The position numbers were made by a program, and so were the translations under genes. A DNA stretch of 64,000 bases, taken from NCBI GenBank assembly GCA_016235045.1, contig JACRME010000009.1, positions 1-64,000 on the forward strand, in the 5' to 3' direction. Under the pieces are notes generated by a model. The model made no database searches. It was given only the letters and a program-made list of their open reading frames with translations, and had not been told where the DNA came from. This DNA comes from Nitrosomonadales bacterium (GTDB lineage Bacteria; Pseudomonadota; Gammaproteobacteria; Burkholderiales; Gallionellaceae). Positions 27,764-35,817 of the stretch are shown piece after piece (the stretch's first letter is position 1; every line of letters starts with the position of its first letter).

Positions 27764-28807
27764 ATGAAGAAAGTCCTGATTCTGGGTGTGAACGGCTTCA
27801 TCGGTCACCATCTGTCCAACCGCATTCTGGCCACCACCGACTGGGAAGTCTATGGCATGGACATGAGCAGCGACCGCATCTCCGACCTGATCGGCCAGCC
27901 GCGCTTCCATTATTTCGAAGGCGACATCACCATCAACAAGGAATGGGTCGAGTACCACGTCAAGAAATGCGACGTGATCCTGCCGCTGGTGGCGATCGCC
28001 ACACCGGCCACCTACGTCAAGGCGCCGCTGCGCGTGTTCGAGTTGGACTTCGAAGCCAACCTGCCCATCGTGCGCGCCTGCGTCAAGTACAACAAGCACC
28101 TGGTGTTCCCCTCGACTTCCGAAGTCTACGGCATGTGCCACGACGAGGAATTCGACCCGGAGAACTCCGAGTTGATCTGCGGCCCGATCAACAAGCCGCG
28201 CTGGATCTACTCCAACTCCAAGCAGCTCATGGATCGCGTGATCTGGGGCTACGGCATGCAGGACAACCTCAATTTCACCCTGTTCCGTCCGTTCAACTGG
28301 ATCGGCGCCGGGCTGGATTCGATCAATACCCCGAAGGAAGGCAGCTCGCGCGTGGTCACCCAGTTCCTCGGCCACATCATCCGCGGCGAGAACATCAGCC
28401 TGGTCGACGGCGGCCACCAGAAACGCGCCTTCACCTACATCGACGACGGCATCGACGCACTGATGAAGATCATCGACAACAAGAACGGCGTGGCCACCGG
28501 CAAGATCTACAACATCGGCAACCCCACCAATAACTTTGCCATCCGCGACCTGGCCGACATGATGATGAAGCTGGCGGGCGAGTATCCCGAGTATCGCGAC
28601 TCCGCCAAAAAGGTGAAGGTCGTCGAAACGACATCTGCTGCCTATTACGGCAAAGGCTACCAGGACGTGCAGAACCGCGTGCCGAAGATCACCAACACCT
28701 GCGAAGAGCTGGGCTGGAAACCGACCACCACCATGGCCGACACCCTGCGCAAGATATTCGACGCCTACCGCAACCAGATCGCCGAAGCTCGCGGCTTGGT
28801 GGACTGA
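27764..28807 (+). CDS. UDP-glucuronate oxidative decarboxylase (ArnA C-terminal domain as separate protein)
   Basis: 347-residue NAD-dependent SDR protein equal to the C-terminal half of ArnA. The Rossmann motif is GVNGFIGHHL; PSTSEVYGMC and YSNSKQLMDR give the Ser/Thr-Tyr-Lys catalytic set; QKRAFTYIDDG holds the arginine linked to decarboxylation in ArnA. It oxidises and decarboxylates UDP-glucuronate to UDP-4-keto-arabinose, the first committed step. TGAGG stands just upstream of the ATG. A repeat-rich 81-bp spacer separates it from arnD. Confidence 0.93.
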   Translation: MKKVLILGVNGFIGHHLSNRILATTDWEVYGMDMSSDRISDLIGQPRFHYFEGDITINKEWVEYHVKKCDVILPLVAIATPATYVKAPLRVFELDFEANLPIVRACVKYNKHLVFPSTSEVYGMCHDEEFDPENSELICGPINKPRWIYSNSKQLMDRVIWGYGMQDNLNFTLFRPFNWIGAGLDSINTPKEGSSRVVTQFLGHIIRGENISLVDGGHQKRAFTYIDDGIDALMKIIDNKNGVATGKIYNIGNPTNNFAIRDLADMMMKLAGEYPEYRDSAKKVKVVETTSAAYYGKGYQDVQNRVPKITNTCEELGWKPTTTMADTLRKIFDAYRNQIAEARGLVD

Positions 28808-28809
28808 CA

Positions 28810-28884
28810 GGATTTAGGAACTGGGATTTAGGAATTAGGAAAACCTTTTTTCTCCCTAAATCCCAAATCCAAAATCCCAAATCC
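28810..28884. repeat. GGGATTTAGG-type inverted repeat next to the arnD start
   Basis: GGATTTAG units run on one arm (GGGATTTAGG, 28823-28832) and the complementary CCTAAATCCC (28855-28864) continues as repeated AAATCC units up to the arnD start codon. The element is AT-richer than its surroundings and fills the whole spacer between the decarboxylase gene and arnD. Confidence 0.7.
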
Positions 28885-28888
28885 TCGA

Positions 28889-29785
28889 ATGAAAAAGATC
28901 GCCCTCAAAATAGATGTCGACACCTATCGCGGCACGCGCGAAGGGGTGCCGCGTCTGGTGGAAGCGCTACAGCGCTACCGCGCCCAGGCGACCTTCTATT
29001 TTTCGCTGGGGCCGGATCACACCGGAAGAGCGATCAAGCGGGTTTTTCGTCCCGGCTTCCTGAACAAGGTTTCGCGCACTTCGGTGGTGGAACACTACGG
29101 TATTAAAACCCTGTTGTACGGCACGTTATTGCCGGGGCCGGACATCGGCCGCAATTGCGCGGACATCATGCGCAGTGTGCGCGATGCGGGGTTCGAGGTC
29201 GGGATTCATTGCTACGACCACATTCGCTGGCAGGATCACGTGGCGGAGAAAAACGCCAAATGGACCAAGCGCGAGATGCAACGCGCAGTCGACCGCTTCA
29301 CCGAGATATTCGGCGAAGCGCCCAAAGGCCATGCAGCCGCGGGCTGGCAGACCAATCGCCATGGTTTGCGGCAGACGCAGCATCTGGGCTTCGACTACAG
29401 TTCGGACACGCGTGGTTCGCGCCCTTTCATTCCGACCTGGGATGCGGAAATCATTGCCTGTCCGCAATTGCCGACAACCTTGCCGACGCTGGACGAACTC
29501 ATCGGCCGCGACGACATTACGACCCGGAATGTTGCCCAGCATCTGCTGAATATCACGCGAACACCCTCGGAAACCGGGCATGTCTATACCCTGCATGCCG
29601 AACTGGAAGGGCAGAAATGGATGCCGATATTTGAGCAACTTCTGCAGGGTTGGAGCGACCAGGGTTATGAACTTGTTTCGATGCGGCAATACCTGCAGGG
29701 ATTCAAGCTTGCCGATCTGCCGTGTTTTGAAGTTAAACCGGGAACGGTAGAGGGACGCAGTGGTACGCTCGCGGTGCAAGCCTGA
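28889..29785 (+). CDS. arnD: 4-deoxy-4-formamido-L-arabinose-phosphoundecaprenol deformylase
   Basis: 298-residue polysaccharide deacetylase (NodB) fold. KIDVDTYRGTREGVP holds the first metal-binding Asp motif, VGIHCYDHIRWQDH the His pair, and AAGWQTNRHGL and YSSDTRGSRPF are ArnD-specific. ArnD removes the formyl group after transfer to undecaprenyl phosphate. No Shine-Dalgarno sequence precedes the ATG: the position is taken up by the AAATCC repeat. It ends the arn locus. Confidence 0.94.
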   Translation: MKKIALKIDVDTYRGTREGVPRLVEALQRYRAQATFYFSLGPDHTGRAIKRVFRPGFLNKVSRTSVVEHYGIKTLLYGTLLPGPDIGRNCADIMRSVRDAGFEVGIHCYDHIRWQDHVAEKNAKWTKREMQRAVDRFTEIFGEAPKGHAAAGWQTNRHGLRQTQHLGFDYSSDTRGSRPFIPTWDAEIIACPQLPTTLPTLDELIGRDDITTRNVAQHLLNITRTPSETGHVYTLHAELEGQKWMPIFEQLLQGWSDQGYELVSMRQYLQGFKLADLPCFEVKPGTVEGRSGTLAVQA

Positions 29786-29847
29786 ACTGTTAAAGATTCC
29801 CCAAAGCTTGCCGAAGTAACTCACATTGAGCGTCCAGGGAGCAAGCG

Positions 29848-30699
29848 ATGCAACAACAGAGCGTAAAGGGTTTGGAGGGTTGGGTCGAATTTCTGACCAA
29901 TGCCGAGATTCCTGTCCTTAAACAGACTGCGCGCGACCTGGCAGCATTGCATCAAGACCAGAACAAACTCAGCGCGCGCGGCGTCGCCCAGGCAATCGCG
30001 GTCGATCCGATGATGACCGTCAAATTGCTGCGTTATCTCCAGCAACACAAGCGACGCAGCCAGACCAGCGAAGTCGCACTGGTCGAACAGGCGCTCATCA
30101 TGCTGGGCGTCGAAGCGTTCTTCAACAAGATTCCGGCCCAACCCACTGTACAGGATATGCTCAAGGGGCAAATGGATGCCCTAATCCATCTGCTGCACAG
30201 GGTTCATCGCGCCCACCGCGCTTCCGAATATGCCTATGACTGGGCGGTGCGTTTGAGCGACCTGCACTATGAAGAGGTGCGTCTCGCAGCTCTGCTGCAC
30301 GACCTGGCGGAAACCCTGATGTGGTGCTTTGCTCCCAAAGACATGATGCAAATACGGGATATCCAGATTCAGGACAAATCCCTGCGCAGCCGTGCCGTGC
30401 AGGAACAGGTACTGGGCTTTGCCCTGGGCGACCTGCAAAAGGCACTGGTGCAGAAATGGGAATTGCCGGAGCTGTTATTGACCCTGATGGACGACCAAAA
30501 CGCCCAAAAGCAGCGCGTACGCAACGTTACTTTGGCAGTCAACCTGGCGCGCCATTCGGCCAATGGTTGGGACGACGCGGCATTGCCGGACGATTACAAG
30601 GATATCGGCGAGTTGCTGCGCACCCCTGCCGACCAGGTGATGGTGATGGTCGGCGCCGCTGCCGGCACCATGTGCGACCTGAGCAAACCTCACGAGTGA
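29848..30699 (+). CDS. HDOD-domain protein
   Basis: 283-residue protein with one HDOD domain covering about residues 18-220 ([13 protein letters not shown] ... [16 protein letters not shown] ... [18 protein letters not shown]). HDOD proteins are non-catalytic HD-fold relatives found in signalling and motility control; no enzymatic HD pair is seen. The ATG has GGGAGCAAG upstream. It converges with miaA, overlapping its end by 10 bp. No effector domain (GGDEF, receiver) is attached. Confidence 0.88.
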   Translation: MQQQSVKGLEGWVEFLTNAEIPVLKQTARDLAALHQDQNKLSARGVAQAIAVDPMMTVKLLRYLQQHKRRSQTSEVALVEQALIMLGVEAFFNKIPAQPTVQDMLKGQMDALIHLLHRVHRAHRASEYAYDWAVRLSDLHYEEVRLAALLHDLAETLMWCFAPKDMMQIRDIQIQDKSLRSRAVQEQVLGFALGDLQKALVQKWELPELLLTLMDDQNAQKQRVRNVTLAVNLARHSANGWDDAALPDDYKDIGELLRTPADQVMVMVGAAAGTMCDLSKPHE

Positions 30700-31724
30700 G
30701 ACAGCAACTCCGTCTCGATCAACTCCCTGACCTGCAGTTCGAAGCCCGCCGACAGGCAATCCACCCCGATGTTCTCCATACTGCGCAACCAGGTGAGTTG
30801 GCGTTTTGCCAGTTGCCGCGTGGCGGCGATGCCTTTGTCCAATAGCCCGGCTTCGTCGATCTCGCCTTCCATGTATTCCCAAGCCTGCCGGTAACCGACG
30901 CAGCGCATCGAAGTCATGTCGCGGTGCAGCGGATATTTCACGCGCAAGCCGCGCAACTCGTCCACCAGCCCATCCTTCAGCATCTGCTGGAAACGCGTGG
31001 CGATGCGCTGGTGCAGCACGGCGCGGTCGGAAGGGATGAGCGCGATGGAGAGAATCCGGTACGGCAAATAATCGGCATCCCTCTCCCGGCCTTCGGCTAC
31101 CCTCTCCCCCAACCCCTCTCCCGCTTGCGGGAGAGGGTGGCCGCAGGCCGGGAGAGGGTTTGAGGGTAAGGAAGGCTTTTTGAGCAATTCCGACATTGGC
31201 CTGCCCGAGACGAGGAATATCTCCATCGCGCGCTGGATGCGTTGTGTATCAGTGGCATGCAGCCGCGCGGCAGTCGCGGCATCCACCTTGGCGAGTTCGG
31301 CATGCAGATGCTCGATGCCGTGCTGCGCAATGATCGTATCCAGCTTCGCGCGCACCTCGGCATCGGCCTGCGGCAAGGGGCTCAGCCCTTCGCGCAGCGC
31401 CTTGAAGTACAGCATCGTCCCACCCACCAGCAAGGGAATCCTGCCGCGCGCGGTGATGTCCGCCATCAGGCGCAGCGCATCATGGCGGAAGGCGGCAGCA
31501 GAGTAGGCTTCAGTGGGATTGATGATGTCGATGAGATGATGCGGCGCATGGGCTTGCGTGGCGGCATCCGGCTTGGCGGTGCCGATGTCCATATCGCGGA
31601 ACACCAGTGCGGAATCCACGCTGATGAGTTCAACGGGCAGATGCTGCGCGAGTTCCACCGCTACGCCGGTCTTGCCGCTGGCGGTGGAGCCCATGAGGAA
31701 AATGGCGGGGGGGAGAGTATTCAT
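30690..31724 (-). CDS. miaA: tRNA dimethylallyltransferase with repeat-encoded insert
   Basis: 344-residue MiaA, which adds dimethylallyl to A37 of tRNAs reading UNN codons. The P-loop is [11 protein letters not shown], with [23 protein letters not shown] and [15 protein letters not shown] following. An unusual stretch at about residues 185-218, rich in Pro, Gly and Arg ([18 protein letters not shown]...), interrupts the homology between MSELLKK and DADYLPY and is encoded by a palindromic repeat. Two starts are possible: this ATG, and a GTG at 31745 with GGGAGG upstream. E. coli has mutL-miaA adjacent; here two genes intervene. Confidence 0.93.
   Translation of the reverse strand: MNTLPPAIFLMGSTASGKTGVAVELAQHLPVELISVDSALVFRDMDIGTAKPDAATQAHAPHHLIDIINPTEAYSAAAFRHDALRLMADITARGRIPLLVGGTMLYFKALREGLSPLPQADAEVRAKLDTIIAQHGIEHLHAELAKVDAATAARLHATDTQRIQRAMEIFLVSGRPMSELLKKPSLPSNPLPACGHPLPQAGEGLGERVAEGRERDADYLPYRILSIALIPSDRAVLHQRIATRFQQMLKDGLVDELRGLRVKYPLHRDMTSMRCVGYRQAWEYMEGEIDEAGLLDKGIAATRQLAKRQLTWLRSMENIGVDCLSAGFELQVRELIETELLSHS
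31079..31158. repeat. Palindromic repeat inside miaA (CCCTCTCCCGG family)
   Basis: Outer arms CCCTCTCCCGGCCT and AGGCCGGGAGAGGG (31079-31092, 31145-31158) are a perfect 14-bp match. Nested within, CCCTCTCCCGC and GCGGGAGAGGG (31114-31124, 31127-31137) form a second perfect hairpin. The whole 80 bp is translated in frame as MiaA residues 189-216. Confidence 0.85.
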
Positions 31725-31750
31725 GCGGAACGAGTTACTGCGCACAGTAC

Positions 31751-31851
31751 TCCCTCCCCCTTGCAGGGGGAGGGTTGGGGTGGGGGTAGAAGCGTGGCTG
31801 CATCAGCAAATTTTACCCCCATCCTAGCCTTCCCCCTGCAAGGGGGAAGGA
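31751..31851. repeat. Palindromic repeat (TCCCTCCCCCTTGCAGGGGG family), intergenic copy
   Basis: 38-bp arms at 31751-31788 and 31814-31851 differ at 5 positions, all of which still allow G-U pairs in RNA. It fills the space between the transporter stop and the miaA start. The same element, with near-identical arms, lies inside the transporter gene at 32515-32613. Its GGGAGGGAG edge could serve as a ribosome site for the GTG start of miaA. Confidence 0.85.
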
Positions 31852-31879
31852 ACTGATAGCGCTAATGAATTAAATTGGC

Positions 31880-33283
31880 TCATGCTAATTCGCTGTCCCG
31901 TGTTTCATGTATTGCAAACGCAGCCAGCACGCTGATCGACGCCGCCACCGAGATATACCCGCCCACCCAACCGAGTCCGCCGTGCTGCACCAGTTGCTGC
32001 GCGATGTAGGGTGCCAGCGAAGCACCCAGGATGCCGCCCAGGTTATAGGCCGCACCCGCACCGGTATAGCGCACCGCAGTCGGGAACAATTCCGGCAACA
32101 GCGCCCCCATCGGCGCAAAGGTCGCGCCCATCAGGAACAGTTCGAGCGAGAGGAATGCGGTGATCTGCAATATGGAGCCACTGTTCAACATCGGCTCCAT
32201 CAAAAAGCCGGAGAGCAATGCGGCGATGCCCGCGACGATCAGCACCGGGCGACGGCCAAAACGGTCGCCTGCGATTGCGGCAAGCGGTGTCGCCGCCGCC
32301 ATGAAAATGACCGCGATGCACAACATGCCGAGGAAATCGGGGCGCGCGATACCGAGCTTGGACACGCCGTAGCTCAGGCTGAACACCGTGGTGAGATAGA
32401 AAAGCGCATAGCACACCACCATCAGCAAAGCGCCCAGAACCAGCTGTTTGGTGTGGTAGGCGAAGAGTTGCGCCAGAGGAATCTTCTTAACATCCGTTCG
32501 TATGGAACCTGCATTCCCTCCCCCTTGCAGGGGGAGGGTTAGGGTGGGGGTAGAATCCGTGCTACTCACCGACTCTACCCCCATCCCAGCCTTCCCCCTG
32601 CAAGGGGGAAGGAGTTTTTGTTCCTGCATCGCCTTCAAAAACACCGGCGTCTCCTCCAGCTTCAGCCGCACATAAAGCCCGACCACCACCAGTACTGCGC
32701 TGGCAAGAAAAGGAATGCGCCAGCCCCAGTCGCGGAACGCAGCATCGTCGAGCGTATTCGCCAGCAACAGGAAACTGCCCACCGCAAACAGGAAACCCAC
32801 AGGGGGCCCCAACTGCGGAAACATCCCGAACCAGCCGCGCTTACCCCTGGGCGCATATTCCGCAGCCAGCAAAGCCGCGCCGCCCCATTCACCGCCAAGG
32901 CCGATGCCCTGCCCGAAGCGCAACAGGCACAACAACGCAGGCGCCACCCAGCCCACCATCTCGTAGCTCGGCAGCACGCCGATGAGCGTGGTGGAGACAC
33001 CCATCACCAGCAGCGAAGCCACCAGCGTCGTCTTGCGCCCGATGCGGTCGCCGAAATGGCCGAACAGCAGCGCGCCGAACGGGCGCGCGAGGAAGGCGAT
33101 GCCGAAAGTGAGGAAAGCGTTCAGCGCCTGCACCGCCGGGTCGCTGTTGGGAAAAAAGATCGGCCCGATCACCATCGCTACAGCGAGGCCGTAGATGTAG
33201 AAATCGTAGAACTCGATAGCGGTGCCGATGAAGGAGGCGAAGGCGATGCGGGTGGTGGAGAAAGATGGTGTAAAGGTGTTCAA
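31880..33283 (-). CDS. MHS-family MFS transporter with repeat-encoded insert
   Basis: 467-residue major facilitator of the metabolite:H+ symporter (ShiA/ProP-like) group, about 12 transmembrane helices. Family motifs: IEFYDFYIYG in helix 1, FGHFGDRIGRKTTLV in the 2-3 loop, RFGQGIGLGGEWGGA and YAPRGKRGWFGM. The central cytoplasmic loop holds an extra stretch (about residues 224-257, including PPCRGKAGMG and LTLPLQGGG) encoded by a palindromic repeat. The start is TTG; no ATG or GTG lies in frame near the first helix and no clear ribosome site is seen. The substrate is unknown. Confidence 0.87.
   Translation of the reverse strand: MNTFTPSFSTTRIAFASFIGTAIEFYDFYIYGLAVAMVIGPIFFPNSDPAVQALNAFLTFGIAFLARPFGALLFGHFGDRIGRKTTLVASLLVMGVSTTLIGVLPSYEMVGWVAPALLCLLRFGQGIGLGGEWGGAALLAAEYAPRGKRGWFGMFPQLGPPVGFLFAVGSFLLLANTLDDAAFRDWGWRIPFLASAVLVVVGLYVRLKLEETPVFLKAMQEQKLLPPCRGKAGMGVESVSSTDSTPTLTLPLQGGGNAGSIRTDVKKIPLAQLFAYHTKQLVLGALLMVVCYALFYLTTVFSLSYGVSKLGIARPDFLGMLCIAVIFMAAATPLAAIAGDRFGRRPVLIVAGIAALLSGFLMEPMLNSGSILQITAFLSLELFLMGATFAPMGALLPELFPTAVRYTGAGAAYNLGGILGASLAPYIAQQLVQHGGLGWVGGYISVAASISVLAAFAIHETRDSELA
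32515..32613. repeat. Palindromic repeat inside the transporter gene, in frame
   Basis: 40-bp arms (32515-32554, 32574-32613) start TCCCTCCCCCTTGCAGGGGG and are imperfectly complementary. The element is 99 bp, exactly 33 codons, and has no stop codon in the transporter frame. It is a close copy of the intergenic repeat at 31751-31851, 0.7 kb away. Confidence 0.87.
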
Positions 33284-33333
33284 GGTGGCTATCTGTGCTG
33301 TTATGTTTAAACGGGCATTGAGGTTTTTGTGGG

Positions 33334-33879
33334 CTACTGCCCAATGTGTCGATTCGAATCAGCATGCTCCGAATTGGAAATCTGATGAATGGCGTTTTCA
33401 TCCCTTGTTTTTACATGTGGCCCTTTTGTTGAATTTTTTTGTGAAAAGGACATAACAAATATGAATGCAAGAAATGCACAAAACATAAGCCATAGCCATC
33501 GCCACAACAAAGATTTTTTGAATCGAGTGGTTATCAGTTCATTTTTTGGTTCGTTTTGACACTGCTGAATTCCTTCGATTTGCAGTTTCTTACGTTTCCT
33601 CGCGAAGTCCCACCAAGAAATGAGACCAAGCACGACTCCACTTGGAATGCACAAAAAGAGCCAAACCCACGTTGTCGTAATTATTGGCCGACCAAATATT
33701 ATGGCTAGTGGAAAAATAAATAAGGCACCAAATGCAAGAGATGACAGCGTATACAACAACACAAACCACAACCCACGCAATCTAACCGTTTTGGATTCAT
33801 CCCATAAAGATGGAAATAGCCAGATGGGGAGTGTGTCGAAGTTATACGGTACGCCCGAAACGTTTGGATCAGGCTTCAT
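33334..33879 (-). CDS. Hypothetical membrane protein, AT-rich
   Basis: 181 residues with three hydrophobic segments (about 36-58, 66-88, 127-145). The middle is basic (ARKRKKLQ) and the C-terminal tail polar. No family is recognised. The start has AAAGGA 5 nt upstream. The gene is clearly AT-richer than its neighbours and uses AT-ending codons, which suggests acquisition from elsewhere. With the transporter it separates mutL from miaA. Its end lies 50 bp before the transporter start on the same strand. Confidence 0.65.
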   Translation of the reverse strand: MKPDPNVSGVPYNFDTLPIWLFPSLWDESKTVRLRGLWFVLLYTLSSLAFGALFIFPLAIIFGRPIITTTWVWLFLCIPSGVVLGLISWWDFARKRKKLQIEGIQQCQNEPKNELITTRFKKSLLWRWLWLMFCAFLAFIFVMSFSQKNSTKGPHVKTRDENAIHQISNSEHADSNRHIGQ

Positions 33880-33966
33880 GTCATCCTTTCTTTCCGGGTG
33901 TTTTTTTCATATTAATAGAACTCAATAGCACGGTTTGCGTCGCAGCTCCAAGTTTGAATTCTCATT

Positions 33967-35817
33967 TCATTTCCCCCGCATAAACATCGCATCCAATTCC
34001 GCCAGCGTCACCTGGAACCATGTCGGCCTTCCGTGGTTGCACTGGTCAGCGCGTTCGGTCTGTTCCATCTCGCGCAGGATGGCGTTCATTTCGGGGATGC
34101 TGAGTTGCTGGTTGGCGCGCACGGCGGAATGGCAGGCGAGGGTGGCGAGCAATTCGTTGCGGCGTTCGGTGAGGGCGCGGCTGGCGCCGAAGTCGCGCAG
34201 TTCGTGCAGCACTTCGCGCGCTGCGGTTTCGGCGTGCGATTGCTTGAGCATGGCGGGCATGGCGCGCACCGCCAAGGTGTTGGTGGAGATGGGAGCGATG
34301 TCGAAACCGAGGCGCTGCAAAGCTTCCTGTTCTTCTTCGGCGGTGGCGATGGCTAGCGCGTCGGCGGCGAAGGTGACGGGGATGAGCAGCGGTTGGGTGG
34401 GCATCTGCTGGGCGTCGAAGGCGGTCTTCAGTCTTTCGTACACGATGCGTTCGTGGGCGGCGTGCATGTCTACCACGATGAGGCCTTGCTGGTTCTGGGC
34501 GAGGATGTAGATGCCGGACAACTGACCTAATGCGAACCCGAGCGGATGTTCGGTCTGTTGTAGGATGGGTTGAGCGGAGCGATACCCATCGTTAGCTTGC
34601 GATGAAGATTGATGGGTATCGCTGCGCTCAACCCATCCTACGTTGTCGCGTACGACTGCGGCTTCTTCCCATAGTTTGTAGGCGGCCTGAGGTTGGGCGG
34701 CTCTGAAGGAAATACTTTGTTGCTGAACGGCTGAGTTCCCGTCATTCCGGCGGAGGCCGGAATCCAGCGCATTTGTTGAAGAACTGGACTCCGGCCTGCG
34801 CCGGAGTGACGAATCCGGCGTTTCGCTTTCCATCGGCACACTCAGCGCATCCTGTAGCGCATGGAACACGAACTGGTGGATGGCCTGACTCTCGCGGAAG
34901 CGCACTTCGCTCTTGGCGGGATGCACGTTCACGTCCACCTGTTCTGGCGGCATGTCGAGGAACAGCACGAAGGCGGGGTGGCGCTGGTGGTGCAGGATGT
35001 CCTGATAGGCCTGGCGCACGGCGTGCATCAGCACCTTGTCGCGCACGAAGCGGCCGTTGACGAAGAAGTATTGTTCGTCGCGGGTGGAGCGGGAATAGGC
35101 GGGCAGGGCGGCGATGCCGTAGAGGTGCAGGGGGCCGATCTGGCGTTCGACATTTACCGCATGCTGGCCGAATTCGGTGCCGAGGATGGAAGTGATGCGC
35201 TGCGGCAGGTCGTGCCTGGGCAGTTGCCAAGCGCTTTTGCCGTTGTGTTGCAACGAGAACGCCACATCCGGTCGCGACAGCGCGATGCGTTTGAAGGTCT
35301 CTTCGCACCAGGCGTATTCGGTACTTTCGCTCTTGAGGAATTTACGCCGCGCCGGGGTGTTGAAGTACAGCTCGCGCATCTCGACGCTGGTGCCGTGCGC
35401 ATGGGCAGCGGGGGCGGCGGCGCTTTGTGTGCCGTCAGCGGCCTCGATCTTCCAGGCATGCTCGGCATCGGCGTTGCGGCTGGTGAGGGTGACCTGCGCC
35501 ACGGCGGCCATGCTGGCCAGCGCTTCACCGCGGAAGCCCATGCTGGCGACGCGCTGCAGGTCGTCGAGCGAGGCGATCTTGCTGGTGGCGTGGCGCATCA
35601 GTGCCAGCGGCAGTTCGGTCTGCGCGATCCCTTTGCCGTTGTCGCGTACCACCAGGCGCTTGATGCCGCCGCCTTCAAGTTGCACGGCGATCTCGGTTGC
35701 GCCCGCATCGAGGCTGTTCTCCAGCAGTTCTTTCAGGGCGGAAGCGGGGCGTTCTATCACTTCGCCGGCGGCGATCTGGTTGATGAGGAGGTCGGGAAGC
35801 AGATGGATGGAAGGCAT
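33967..35817 (-). CDS. mutL: DNA mismatch repair protein MutL with two repeat-encoded linker inserts
   Basis: 616 residues. The GHKL ATPase N-terminus is complete: ENSLDAGAT, RDNGKGI, GFRGEALASMAAVA. The C-terminal domain carries DMHAAHERIVYE, which fits the DxHAx2Ex4E endonuclease motif (Gln replaced by Met, as in Neisseria MutL), plus ACHSAVRANQ and CNHGRPTWFQV. So this is the nicking type used where there is no MutH. The linker (residues about 336-420) contains two peptides encoded by different palindromic repeats (SSLRRRPESSSST..., GWVERSDTHQSSS...). The linker is naturally variable, so function is probably kept. Confidence 0.95.
   Translation of the reverse strand: MPSIHLLPDLLINQIAAGEVIERPASALKELLENSLDAGATEIAVQLEGGGIKRLVVRDNGKGIAQTELPLALMRHATSKIASLDDLQRVASMGFRGEALASMAAVAQVTLTSRNADAEHAWKIEAADGTQSAAAPAAHAHGTSVEMRELYFNTPARRKFLKSESTEYAWCEETFKRIALSRPDVAFSLQHNGKSAWQLPRHDLPQRITSILGTEFGQHAVNVERQIGPLHLYGIAALPAYSRSTRDEQYFFVNGRFVRDKVLMHAVRQAYQDILHHQRHPAFVLFLDMPPEQVDVNVHPAKSEVRFRESQAIHQFVFHALQDALSVPMESETPDSSLRRRPESSSSTNALDSGLRRNDGNSAVQQQSISFRAAQPQAAYKLWEEAAVVRDNVGWVERSDTHQSSSQANDGYRSAQPILQQTEHPLGFALGQLSGIYILAQNQQGLIVVDMHAAHERIVYERLKTAFDAQQMPTQPLLIPVTFAADALAIATAEEEQEALQRLGFDIAPISTNTLAVRAMPAMLKQSHAETAAREVLHELRDFGASRALTERRNELLATLACHSAVRANQQLSIPEMNAILREMEQTERADQCNHGRPTWFQVTLAELDAMFMRGK
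34560..34641. repeat. Palindromic repeat inside mutL (GGGTTGAGCG family)
   Basis: 31-bp arms at 34560-34590 and 34611-34641 (GTAGGATGGGTTGAGCG...) are complementary with one mismatch; the loop is 20 nt. It is translated in frame as MutL residues 393-420. It is related to the intergenic repeat after arnB (24311-24378). Confidence 0.88.
34740..34811. repeat. Palindromic repeat inside mutL (GTCATTCCGGCG family)
   Basis: 27-bp arms at 34741-34767 and 34784-34810 match with three mismatches. The 72-bp unit (24 codons) encodes MutL residues 336-360 without a stop. Sequences of the type GTCATTCCGGCGNAGGCCGG are a widespread dispersed repeat class in proteobacterial genomes. Confidence 0.85.

Noticed and set aside
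31751-32613. CRISPR-like repeats
   Set aside because: Only two large palindromic copies occur, without regular spacers or cas genes.
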